Of a stretch of DNA of 10,214 nt, positions 1 through 8,309 are shown in pieces. The first letter of the stretch is position 1; each line of letters begins with the position of its first letter. The position numbers were made by a program, and so were the translations under genes. The stretch is from Phoronis ovalis (taxonomy: Eukaryota; Phoronida; Phoronidae), in assembly GCA_028565635.1 (NCBI GenBank), contig JAOXYB010066367.1, forward strand, positions 1-10,214. The letters are read 5' to 3'. The notes beneath the pieces are model-generated. The model worked only from the letters and a program-made list of their open reading frames with translations. It searched no databases and was not told the origin of the DNA.

Positions 1-486
1 TCGATGCCATATTAAATTTATAGCACAGTCATTTTAGAGGAATGTCTCTACTGGACGGAAGTCAGATTTATGTTCAACAGATTTAATAATTGTAGACGCC
101 GAACTCCTGTATATATAGTACTCTCTGCGTGGAAATTATGTTCTTTACTAAGTACATTAGTAGCAAACGAACCTATTCAAAAATTGTATAAGTCAGAACA
201 GTCAAGCGTCAGTACCTATAACTCCCAATTGATTTTCTAGTAGCCGCTATTGTTATTAGTTCTTTTTACTATTTATTTACTTGCATTCCTAGCAATGGGT
301 GCTTATCAAAAACAAGGATATGTCATTAATCGATATCTAATTCAAGACATTGATTTTCAATATTTTAATGTTTTCTAAATCTAATAGCATAATGAATGAA
401 CATTATATATGTACAAGGATTATAGTACAGTAATATCTATACTGTATCTATACAGGTATATAACCTTAATACGGATCTTAAGAAGC
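1..486. other. AT-rich intergenic DNA at the left edge
   Basis: I see no open frame of note, no repeat and no RNA gene in this stretch. Confidence 0.5.
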
Positions 487-738
487 CAAATTTCGATCCG
501 AATAATGACGGGAAAAGGAACCATTCCATTTTTCTTATTCGAGTGTGGGTTTTGTGGGTTTTATAAAAAAGAACTAGTAATAAGGAAAAAGGAGCTGTTT
601 CAAGGCAAGAGCTCTCAAGATTTGTACTAGAGTTGGTTCTTTTTCTAATTGAACCCTTCAATCGAATAAGGGAAAAAGACCCAGCTCCCTCGGGAAAAGG
701 CAATGGTTCCCTTTTCCTTGTTTGAGATCGAATTTTTT
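487..738. repeat. Imperfect inverted repeat rich in GGGAAAAG blocks
   Basis: Left-arm blocks at 487-545 (AATTTCGATC, GGGAAAAGGAACCATTCC, TTTTTCTTATTCGA) recur in inverted order at about 657-738 (TCGAATAAGGGAAAAA, GGCAATGGTTCCCTTTTCC, GATCGAATT). AATAAGGGAAAA-type blocks also occur as direct copies near 580, 665 and 770. The structure looks like an eroded foldback element. Short open frames here on both strands simply mirror each other and show no protein family. Confidence 0.5.
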
Positions 739-747
739 TGTGAGATC

Positions 748-778
748 TTCCCTTTATTAAAACAATCTAATAAGGGAA
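748..778. repeat. Short hairpin TTCCCTTTATTA / TAATAAGGGAA
   Basis: Twelve bases at 748-759 pair with eleven at 768-778, with a single bulge and an eight-base A-rich loop. It abuts the larger inverted repeat and uses the same AATAAGGGAA block, so it is probably part of the same repeat. Confidence 0.5.
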
Positions 779-3040
779 AAGAAACTGTTCTTTTATCTAT
801 ATTGAATCTAACTTAATCGTCATGTTTCTCTGAATATTTAAACCATATACATAATAGTGCACGACGTCATTTTCCATTACATTCCCTGTAGTTTCTTGAT
901 ACTTTTTTCACCAAGCGATCGTGCGTAATTCAATAGCTATATTTAGTGGCGTTCTGGCAGTTGGCAATTTCAAATTCAGTATAATTCCAGCAGCAAAATA
1001 TACTGTCTTCAATTCTCAGTGGAAGCTATGAAAAAAATCTACAAGCATTCTACTAATGTTGCAATATGCAATATAATGCTGGAATCCAGCACCAGATATC
1101 GCTTGCATCAGTTACAATATTATCCAAACTTTGATTTTGGGCAATTGGCAACCCAGAAAGTGTCAAATTTATTAGAACATAGATTTTTGTTATAATAAAT
1201 GTGAACACAGATTTTGTTTAATCTTAAGTCTTGAACACTAGATACTGCTCTCTACACAATAACGATACTTTCTTTGCTGTAGCTTGCTAGTGCCCAGAAA
1301 TTAAACCGGATATTATACTTAGTACATGTAAGAATGCGTAAAAATAGAGTTTACGATTGAATTAGTAAGTTTGTCAGTTATAATTATACAGGGTAGTCCC
1401 TTTCAGTAATGAAACTGCTTTCCAGAAGAGCCCTCTTATAAATATATCATAACGCCAAAAAAAATTTGAAAGGCGGAATAAACTGTCTCAGATATATATA
1501 TTTCCTTTCAAAATGTGTTTTTACACTCTCACTTTCTGAAGTTGTAATTTTTCACCAGGTTGGCCTGTATACTTTAAGAATTAATTAATTGTCCCAAGGG
1601 TATAAGTAAATCTTGGTTATAGGGTTCCCATTAGATGGCACACCATGATGGAGTCATTATTGCTCTTTAGTTATTAGTATAGGATTACCGCAGCAAGCTT
1701 ATTGGTTTTATAAGTTCATTTCTTTCTTCCTCTTATTTCTTTTCTTTCTTTTCCTTTGCTTGGTCACAATTTCAGCAGGAAGTAATTAATATATACATAT
1801 TGTCTTGAAGACGGATACATAGTACCTAAAGTGTAACATCTTGAGTTTTAGTAATAAAATCATTCAGAGATTATTGATCAAGTTATCATTTATTTATTTA
1901 AAAATAGATAAGAAAATATGCCGTAACTAAATAACTGTTGGTCTTTCAGGATTGTATTTTGACTCATGACATCCCTAGAGTAATGCGTGAGTTCAACTTG
2001 AAATCAAAATGACATCTAGAGGTCAAATGATATCTAACTCTTGAACAATACCTAAATTCTTACCAGGAATATAAGGAAAAAAGTTGCGTTAGCTGATTTC
2101 ATAAGTTTGCAAATTAAAAAGGAATGGGAAACGAAGCACACTGACTTCAGTTCAAAATTGTATTCACAATTACACGGTTGCCAGCTTATAACAGTGTTAT
2201 TTCCTTGTAGATGTTCTGCTTTTTGTTGGTTTTCTTATTGTGCAATTAATACTAGATCACAAAGATCTGCCTATTTGCTTATTTTATCATCTATGTCTGT
2301 GCTCTCCGGTGTTTCCTTGATTAGTTTTTTTCATATCACCCTGTATCTTTTCGTTCTACTTTTTATTTCCTCAGTTTGCATGTTTGCAATTGTCTTATTA
2401 ACAGTACAAAGAATCCTTTTAGAACGGTACACTGATATCTAAAATGTGCTTGAGGACTCGAGACACAAAAAAATACTATTATTTAACTATAACTTCCTTT
2501 ATTAATTTTTATAATCAGAATGATGTAATAGACATTTAAAAGTATACATTCTTGCAAAGAAAATAGTTCTTATGATCTGACAAGCGTCCATTTTGGGAAA
2601 AATACGTTTTTTCAATAAATATAATTTTGCCGAGAATGCTACGCCTGGCTATCGATCAACTTTGACTTATTGCGACATTTGAATGCATCTTTGTAATCTC
2701 ATTGGCATTTCAAATGTTCCTACGGTCTATAACCGGCACTACTCTGATAATCACTTTATGTCTAGTGATTGAGTTACATGTAATATAACCAAATTCCAGT
2801 TTTATGTGTTATTTGACTAGGGATATTTGTGGACCTCGATCCAGATCATCATGTAAGGTAACGTTGAAAATGACATCCACCTTTATTTTATTGGAGGTGC
2901 TTATTAGAAGAGATTTAGAGTAAGTAACTGCTTTTAACATTCAGGTGCCTTTTTAAAAAAATGAGTCTTGCAGGACCTACTATGAGTAAAATTTACATGA
3001 TGTAGGACGCCCATCAAACCGGAATACCTATTTGTATTAA
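779..3040. other. AT-rich intergenic DNA downstream of the AAA+ gene
   Basis: There is no gene that I can support. The longest open stretch (2107-2442, plus strand) starts at TTG, not ATG. It is hydrophobic mainly because the strand is T-rich. TC-rich tracts (around 1720-1760) and short A/T runs are present. I see no RNA gene. Confidence 0.5.
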
Positions 3041-3046
3041 TTTATT
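3041..3046 (-). terminator. Poly(A) signal AATAAA of the AAA+ gene
   Basis: TTTATT on the plus strand reads AATAAA on the gene strand, 30 bases past the exon E stop codon. This gives a short 3' UTR with cleavage expected about 10-30 bases further left, near 3010-3030. The motif is common by chance in AT-rich DNA, but its position right after the stop is what a terminal exon needs. Confidence 0.6.
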
Positions 3047-3075
3047 ATATACATATATGCTATCATAATCAGAAA

Positions 3076-3752
3076 TTAGTGTGTACATTCATCGTTTATT
3101 GCTCTGGCTGCCGCTTCAATATCATCTTCTGTTAACATTTGTGCGGCAGTAGACTCAAAATGTATATCCTTATCATCGTCGTACAAAGTTGATGGGTTTA
3201 TCAACCTTCTGCCAGCTTCTTCTTTAGCTCTCTCAAACAGTTTATTGCAAATTCCTGCGTTATGCTTCTGCAACATCGTTTCTGAGAAATAGCTATCAAA
3301 CATACTCCTTATATTATACTTATCACAGTCCACAGTGTATTCATTTCGTTCGCAGTGATTTGAAAAAATATCAACAAGTTCCTCTGTGGAATAATCATCA
3401 AAAGAAAATGTATGCGTCAGTCTACGCTCTAATCCTGGATTAGCACTTACGAATGTTTCCATTTTCTCAATATAACCAGCAAAAATGAATGCAGGTCTCT
3501 CAGTTTCTGAAACATCGCCTCCTTCTATAAACCTCATAATTGTTTCAAGTGCTTCTGGGCCGAAGTCGCGTGATTCAATGTCGTGAGCCGTAAGTCTGTA
3601 ACATTCATCGACAAACAAAGTTCCACCAAAGGCACTTTGTACCACTTCTTTCGTTTTGACCGCTGTCTTGCCAACATATTGACCAACAAGGTCTTCTCTT
3701 TGCACTGCAATTAATTTGTTGGTTGTAGTCAAACCAGAAGCCTCCATTATAT
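3076..3752 (-). CDS. Exon E (terminal): C-terminal AAA+ core of a CbbX/SpoVK-like ATPase
   Basis: This last coding exon gives 224 residues plus a stop (TAA at 3076-3078) and starts after a TGTTACAG acceptor in phase 1. It carries most of a CbbX/CfxQ/SpoVK-type AAA+ module. In order these are the pore-loop stretch VGQYVGKTAVKTKEVV, Walker B as GGTLFVDECY (LFVDEC codons at 3601-3618, with the Asp-Glu pair intact), a sensor-1-like FIFAGY followed by EKMETF, NPGLERR with the arginine finger (3421-3441), and a helical lid ending in LFERAKEEAGRRL. In the lid, the position where I expect the GNxR-type sensor-2 arginine reads HNAG (Gly codon 3253-3255). Known bacterial and plastid relatives are hexameric ATP-driven remodellers (CbbX reactivates Rubisco); the animal substrate is unknown. 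Family assignment is strong; function is inference. Walker A lies on the preceding exon, so this exon alone is not a complete ATPase. Confidence 0.9.
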
Positions 3753-4631
3753 CTGTAACATAGCAATGCAATTTTTCAAGATAGGTACAATACCCCTTTC
3801 AAGCTACATCAACGGTTATTTCATTAACTGTATTCAAATATAACCTGAAAATGTAAATTTGTATCCAACATGCCGTCAAATTTATATCTTAAGAACCCAA
3901 CAAACATTTCAATTGATTTTTTTTTGTAGTCGATCCAGTACTTTCCGAGTTATTTGAGAAAAGTTTCAGACAAAATTTTTTGAAGAAAAAAAGAACCGAT
4001 ACAAGAACAATATTGTCTTCCAACTTTGATGCTATTATCTTATTAATTCCACCTTCATTGCTGGTGGTGACCTCTGTCTTCTCAATTACGTGATAGTAAA
4101 TATGGTATAAGGACATAATTGATTTTGCCATCCACTTCTGTAGTAATTTCTTGTAAGTTTAAATCAGTATAAAAATTTCCGAAACATTGCACGAAGAAAA
4201 TCACCTGTTAAGAACTGAAGATCATTATGCATCTACTTCCAGTTAATTTTTCATGCAGGCATGACCGCCAAATATGTTTTTGCTATTCCACTATGTAGAC
4301 TACCCTTGGAAATATGCCGCCTCACAAATGACAAAATTCATAGCTTTGACCTAGCTCAAATAATCCTATCAAATTTTGGTTTATTTTCCTTTAAAAAACT
4401 AACATTAGTTTCAATCTCTTGCACAATGCTTTCTATTTCAAACAGAAACAATCAAAAAAAACAGCGCCAAGGAGGACAAAGAAATATAAATTTAGGCGTT
4501 TATTTTTGCAGCACTGCGGTCCTTATGCCAAATAAAGAAGCTGGTATACAATACCTCAATGGACGCTCATTGTTATACCATTCGTACAGTTTTCATATTT
4601 TATTTAATTGTACTACATATCACAAACCTAC
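3753..4631 (-). other. Intron D-E (879 bp), phase 1
   Basis: This intron separates the Walker A exon from the Walker B exon. It has a GTAGGT donor and a TACAG acceptor with only a modest pyrimidine tract. The interior is AT-rich with homopolymer A/T runs. Open frames on both strands here are short, lack domain signatures and overlap one another. I see no repeat or RNA gene in it. Confidence 0.75.
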
Positions 4632-4850
4632 CACATACAATTTGCGCTGTCATGGTTTTTCCTGTACCGGGGTTTCCCTTAAAAACCATTACTGGTCGTT
4701 TCATAGTCTGTTTCTTCCCAGATATTAGCTCTTTCTGTTTTGCCATGATAGCATTTGCTACAAATGCTTCTAGTTGTTTTTTAATTTTAACTAAACCTAT
4801 TATTTTTTCTGTTTTTGTCATCAGTATGTTACCCAGTTTCCGTTTCAGTA
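4632..4850 (-). CDS. Exon D: N-terminal AAA+ part with Walker A (P-loop)
   Basis: This exon has 219 bp, phase 1 at both ends. It lies between acceptor TATATTTCTAG and donor G|GTAGGT. Its translation has the usual CbbX/SpoVK lead-in, with IIGLVKIKKQLEAFV matching the family's 'ˍGLEEVKˍQIˍEFV' helix, then a basic linker, RPVMVFKGNPGTGKT with Walker A at 4654-4677, and MTAQIVC. Joining to exon E at this donor makes a GAT codon and gives TAQIVC-D-IMEASG, which keeps the family's spacing between the P-loop and the following helix. A stronger-looking GTATGT donor six bases upstream in the transcript is phase 0 and would break the frame into exon E, so I prefer the chosen one. The ATG inside the exon need not be a start, because the frame stays open to the acceptor and joins exon C. 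Confidence 0.87.
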
Positions 4851-5281
4851 CTAGAAATATAACAAAGTATTTGGTTATTACTGTACATACGTATTTTGTT
4901 CTTCATAAACATAACAGTAACCAAGGCACAATTTTTAAAATTACAACTGCTAGTTCTTGCCTCTACTTGATCAGGTACATGTAAGTATAAGTATTAAAGC
5001 AAAATATTCGGTCACTTATATATGAATTTCCAATAATATAAATCAAAACATAAATACACTTATAAATCCGAGATAGAGAAAAGGTTACTGTTACATTCCT
5101 ACGAAATTGTGGATAAAGTCTAATAAACAAATTGTAAGGAGCAACTAATGATGGCGAAATGTAGTGATCTATCGTATATAAACTCTGGGGTAGCCGGCTG
5201 GCAGCAAACAACGATTTTTAGCAACTTGCTGATATATGCTAACTGTCGGCCGCATACACACAAAATATCAAACATACATAC
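4851..5281 (-). other. Intron C-D (431 bp), phase 1
   Basis: This is the shortest intron of the gene. It has a GTATGT donor and a TTATATTTCTAG acceptor. The sequence is AT-rich and I see no internal feature beyond the splice signals. Confidence 0.72.
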
Positions 5282-5416
5282 CATTTATTGCCTCTACAGG
5301 GTCTAGCCATGGGTCAGTTTGGGTTCCGACATCAGCAAATAGTACCTCAAAGTGGTTTGAGTCTTCGCTAGTCGGCTCATGGTGAGATTCATCAGTGTGA
5401 AGTCTTGGTTGTAGTA
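5282..5416 (-). CDS. Exon C: acidic linker upstream of the AAA+ module
   Basis: This exon has 135 bp and a fully open frame, phase 1 at both ends. It has strong borders: a pyrimidine-rich TTATTTTTTCAG acceptor and an AATG|GTATGT donor. It encodes about 45 residues rich in Glu, Asp, His and Ser in the first half (HTDESHHEPTSEDSN), then FEVLFADVGTQTDPWLDPVEAIN, which leads into exon D through a GTA codon. The composition suggests a flexible, negatively charged linker ending in a short structured part just before the ATPase; I see no catalytic motif. It was found from splice sites and frame compatibility, and contains no usable start. I do not recognise a family for it. Skipping it would keep the reading frame. 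Confidence 0.75.
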
Positions 5417-5756
5417 CTGAAAAAATAAGATAAAGATAATCGAGAAACCGAGTAACATATTTCAGCAGTTATTCACCCAACGGTACGAGGCAAAATGACC
5501 AGGCAAATGGCCAATGGTAATCTTTAGGAAGATGCATGTTACCTTGTACGGCAGCTTTTACATGTATGTACTACTTACCTTTCCACAATGAATTTAAGAC
5601 AAAGAATATAATTTATTAAACATCGATATATTTGATCCACAACTTGCATTTAGATGTAGGACCTGAACGCGCGACACCTCTTGGAATTTCTACCTAGCAT
5701 GGCGTTGGAATCTATGTTTACTAAATAAAAGGAAGTTTCCCTGGCTTAATCTGGCT

Positions 5757-6075
5757 TGTGAACTGTGTAAAAGTCATGGAATCTTACATTGCCAATTACA
5801 GCGAAAGTGTCCAGTTTTTACCATGTGTTTTACCCTAGGCCTCACACACTGACCAACCAAGTTTTTTGGCAAGTACAACCATCCCTCTGGGTGCCAGCGC
5901 AGGAGTTGCAAATGGCCATAGAAGTAGTGGAAGTTGAAGTTTGGATAATCAGAGAGTATTTGCACGGTGATATATAAAATCATTCGGTAGTAATTACATA
6001 GATTTCCAAGTTTGAGCACTTTCACTGTAATTGGCTACAGTATGTAAGATTCCATGACTGTTCACACAGCTCACA
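5757..6075. repeat. Foldback (MITE-like) element of about 319 bp with inverted ends
   Basis: The left arm at about 5757-5815 and the right arm at about 6015-6075 are inverted copies. Both share TGTGARCTGTGT, then GTCATGGAATCTTACAT, GCCAATTACAG and GAAAGTG; the right arm has a few extra bases between the second and third blocks. No transposase frame fits inside, so if mobile it would be non-autonomous. I could not find a clear target-site duplication. Overlapping short open frames inside it on both strands are by-products of the structure. It lies inside intron B-C. Confidence 0.7.
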
Positions 6076-6125
6076 CATCAATTATGTGCAAGTAGATTTG
6101 AATTACCATTAGCAATTAACTCATC

Positions 6126-6375
6126 TTCGTGGCGCATTTGTAGTGTGTCGGACTATCTATAGCAATGAGTGAAAGGTCCTGGGTTCGATTCTTGGCAGGG
6201 ACACGATATAAAAGGTTAGTGTGACTGTTCGTTATGTGTACATTTATAATGTCATGTATACATGTTGGTTCGTGATCATTATATGTTCAGCGAACAGTGG
6301 TTAGAGCTACAGAACAGGATAAGGGTCATCACTGGTGAAAAGTTACAAAGTAAGTACTTGAAGAACCATATCCCC
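6126..6375 (+). mobile_element. tRNA-derived SINE-like element
   Basis: The head resembles a decayed tRNA gene: an A-box-like TGGCGCATTTGTAG at 6130-6143 and a near-perfect B box GGGTTCGATTC at 6181-6191, about 50 bases apart as in a tRNA. A loosely paired T-arm and GGCAGGGACACG follow. The acceptor stem no longer pairs and the A box is altered, so it is not a working tRNA. An unrelated body follows (TATAAAAGGTTAGTGTGACT onwards), the usual layout of a SINE with internal Pol III promoter boxes. The 3' end is uncertain; I place it before the T-rich stretch that begins near 6380. The nearest tRNA isotype cannot be told by eye. Confidence 0.55.
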
Positions 6376-6565
6376 GCTTCATTTCATTTCTTTTTAATAA
6401 TTCTATTTTTTTACATTTTTTTTTATTGAACGTCCCACAAACAAAAATCAGAGCCCACAACTTATTTTTACCCTTTAATTATCAAAGAACTTTTCCTAAG
6501 CACTATAGAGGGCCTTGTATCAAAGTAGCTAAAGACATTGTTAAATAGTAGAAGCTATTCAAGTG

Positions 6566-6697
6566 CGAAATTGAATGACTTGCCATGAGGCATGGGAGGG
6601 GGAAAATAGCTCTGCAGGGTAATGTTTACGTAGTGTTGCGTCTTCGAAATTGACACGAGGCATTGATTGACATGCCACATGACACGGGAGGGGATAA
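6566..6697. repeat. Short imperfect direct duplication
   Basis: The segment GAAATTGAATGACTTGCC..GGCATGGGAGGGG at about 6567-6601 recurs in diverged form at about 6645-6693 (GAAATTGA..TTGACATGCC..GACACGGGAGGGG). Spacing is about 80-90 bases, and a short TAAA microsatellite follows the second copy. It directly precedes the longer inverted-repeat element. Short length and divergence leave its nature open. Confidence 0.35.
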
Positions 6698-6741
6698 ATA
6701 AATAAATACATGCGGCTTTGTTTGCGAGGCAGGACTGTGCG

Positions 6742-7215
6742 CAGTCTGAATAACTCCATCCGTTAGTGTTCCGTACCTTCTCAACTAACGTCTGGGCTTA
6801 ACCATAGTCAGTTTTTGTTTATTATCTCGAAAAGCAGAAGAATTAATAATCCCTTTATTTCTATATATAGTGTCACAAAAGTCATGACACCAATCAAATT
6901 GCAGCTTACAATAATAGGTATAACAGTGGACTAGCTAAGCGGGTAGGTCGACACACACATGCTGTGCTGGCAAAGTTTATCTATAGTCCGCTAAGCAAAA
7001 AGCAAGCTCCCCGGTGATACCTATTCAGAATGAGTCATAATGATAGAATAGACGTAGGCGACGATGGATCAGGCTTATCTCGGTTGGCAAAATATTAACG
7101 GCGTAATTATTTCGCTCTTGTTAAATTGAAGGAATAAAACAGAAATTGACTATGGTTAAGCCCAGACGTTAATTGAGAAGGTACGGAACACTAACGGATG
7201 GATTTATTCAGACTT
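6742..7215. mobile_element. 474-bp element with ~73-bp terminal inverted repeats (Mutator-like MITE candidate)
   Basis: Bases 6743-6815 and 7142-7214 are inverted copies with only about four mismatches. They share AGTCTGAATAA, then CCATCCGTTAGTGTTCCGTA, CCTTCTCAA, TAACGTCTGGGCTTAACC and ATAGTCA. GACTGTGCG at 6733-6741 and GACCGTGCG at 7216-7224 flank the element directly, a 9-base duplication with one mismatch. Long terminal inverted repeats and a 9-bp target duplication are typical of Mutator-like elements, so I suggest a non-autonomous MULE derivative. The inside shows no transposase coding. High arm identity suggests a fairly recent insertion or conserved arms. It lies within intron B-C. 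Confidence 0.72.
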
Positions 7216-7315
7216 GACCGTGCGTGATATAAAAATGTGTTTGATAATGATTAAGGGACGGTCAGTCATCTTGAATTAAACAATCTAACTAGTGATTTTT
7301 AGATCAAGTCAAGTT

Positions 7316-7386
7316 ATGTGTGGTGTGTGTCTAGCGCTGTGATTGTGTGCGTGTGTGTGTATGTACGTGTGTGCATGCGTGTATGT
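7316..7386. repeat. Imperfect TG/CA microsatellite
   Basis: This is a run of GTGTGT units broken by CTAGCGCTGTGAT and ATGTACG-type interruptions. The short Cys/Val-rich and Thr/His-rich open frames across it on either strand come from the repeat and are not genes. Confidence 0.75.
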
Positions 7387-7680
7387 TGGAAATTGGCGGA
7401 AAACGACACGGGTTTTAGGGGTACAACGTGACGGACTTTTGGTAGTATATATGGCCACAAGTGAGGACAACAAAAATATAAACGTTGTATACAATGATGC
7501 AGTCTGTAGATTTTACATTGAATTATGTTTGTGTATTGCAAGTATTACTATTTTTAAATGTTATCCTTTCTTTATTCATATACAAACAATCTTACATGTT
7601 TACCTCTATCCATCACGTGCCAATACAACCCGTCGAAGATGGGTACCTTAGCTAGTTATTAATAAAATTAGAAATACTAC

Positions 7681-7938
7681 CTTGCATTCTTCTCCATTCA
7701 TTTGGATGCACTTTGACATATTTCAAATATTGCTCTCCGTATTTAATGGCATCATTTAGGATATCCAGTATAATATTCAACGTTAATATCCAATCGCCCA
7801 TTATAAAAGCTTTTAAAGTCGGCGACTCTTCTAATATTTTTATATAGTATAATCCATTTGGTGTAGTAAATTGTGATTCGTCTGCATAATAATTATAATC
7901 TTTCTCGGATAACATTGCGCAGAATACTATTTGTATAC
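7681..7938 (-). CDS. Exon B: unrecognised N-terminal region of the AAA+ gene
   Basis: This exon has 258 bp (86 codons), open throughout, phase 1 at both ends. It lies between acceptor TTCGCTTTCAG and donor AAG|GTAGTA. It encodes a mixed, aromatic-rich stretch beginning IQIVFCAMLSEKDYNYYADE and ending VKVHPNEWRRMQ, with a probable helix (WILTLNIILDILNDAIKYGEQYLKYV) in the middle. The hydrophobic pattern looks like an amphipathic helix in a soluble domain rather than a membrane segment, because charged residues interrupt it. I do not recognise the domain. Its place in the gene rests on strand, clean splice sites, phase agreement with exon C (joined codon GTA) and coding-like composition against AT-rich surroundings. 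It is separated from exon C by a 2.26-kb intron full of repeats. Confidence 0.68.
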
Positions 7939-8309
7939 CTGAAAGCGAAGTAAACAATTTAAAATATTAATGCAGTGGTTCCAAATTATAACAAGAGTAA
8001 ACATGAAAATAAAAGAGGAAGACAAAGCGAAAAATAGCTAATGCAGGAAAAACTGTGTGCTGCTTTAAATCTTATTGCTTCTAAATGTGAACAAAGCAAA
8101 AGGTACTAGAGCATCCTCAAACTAGACAGCCTTTTAGGAGAGGCAGGGTTGCTCATATTCGCTTTTATGAACGTTACATGACCCCTAAATTAGCTTCCAA
8201 CATCATTTTTGAACTTTTCAGCAACTAATAGAAACTTGTTGCTTTGGGACTTCTTGACCTCAAAATATCCCCTTGACTTCTATGTTTTCTTAAACTTTTA
8301 TGCCATTTT

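Larger units (their letters stand above)
5417..7680 (-). other. Intron B-C (2264 bp), repeat-rich, phase 1
   Basis: This intron runs from donor GTAGTA to a strong acceptor with a long T-rich tract (ATCTTATTTTTTCAG on the gene strand). Most of it is occupied by the two inverted-repeat elements, the SINE-like element, a short duplication and a TG-rich microsatellite listed separately. I found no further exon with matching phase and splice sites. Confidence 0.65.

Noticed and set aside
409-703. Short open frames on both strands
   Set aside because: They lie over the inverted repeat and mirror each other, with no protein family signal.
2107-2442. Open frame of 111 codons on the plus strand with a hydrophobic C-terminal half
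   Set aside because: It starts at TTG, has no splice sites or family motif that I can see, and Leu/Phe/Ser/Ile richness is expected from T-rich DNA. It might be a membrane-protein relic, but I cannot support that.
3889-4131. Minus-strand open frame of 80 codons between exons D and E
   Set aside because: It lies within the intron, is Lys/Phe-rich from A/T runs, lacks an acceptor-donor pair in phase 1, and would disrupt the AAA+ spacing between exons D and E.
4261-4984. Two overlapping plus-strand open frames
   Set aside because: They run antisense to the Walker A exon and its introns, and are shadows of the real minus-strand coding.
4963-5211. Minus-strand open frame of 82 codons in intron C-D
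   Set aside because: Its composition is Tyr/Ile-rich as expected of AT-rich DNA, it has no family motif, and the C-D join is already continuous and in phase without it.
5659-5700. Minus-strand B-box-like GCGTTCAGGTCC, possible second SINE head
   Set aside because: It has one mismatch to the B box and only a vague A box upstream, too weak to call.
6126-6205. Functional tRNA gene
   Set aside because: The B box is good, but the acceptor stem does not pair and the A box is altered; it fits a SINE head instead.
6559-6759. Minus-strand open frame of 66 codons
   Set aside because: It spans a short duplication and the arm of the inverted-repeat element, with no coding signature.
6931-6980. A-box-like CTAGCTAAGCGGGTAGGTCGA that suggests a tRNA gene
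   Set aside because: No B box at tRNA spacing and no cloverleaf follow; it lies inside the inverted-repeat element.
7309-7651. Open frames over the TG-rich tract on both strands
   Set aside because: The repeated Cys-Val or Thr-His pattern comes from the microsatellite.
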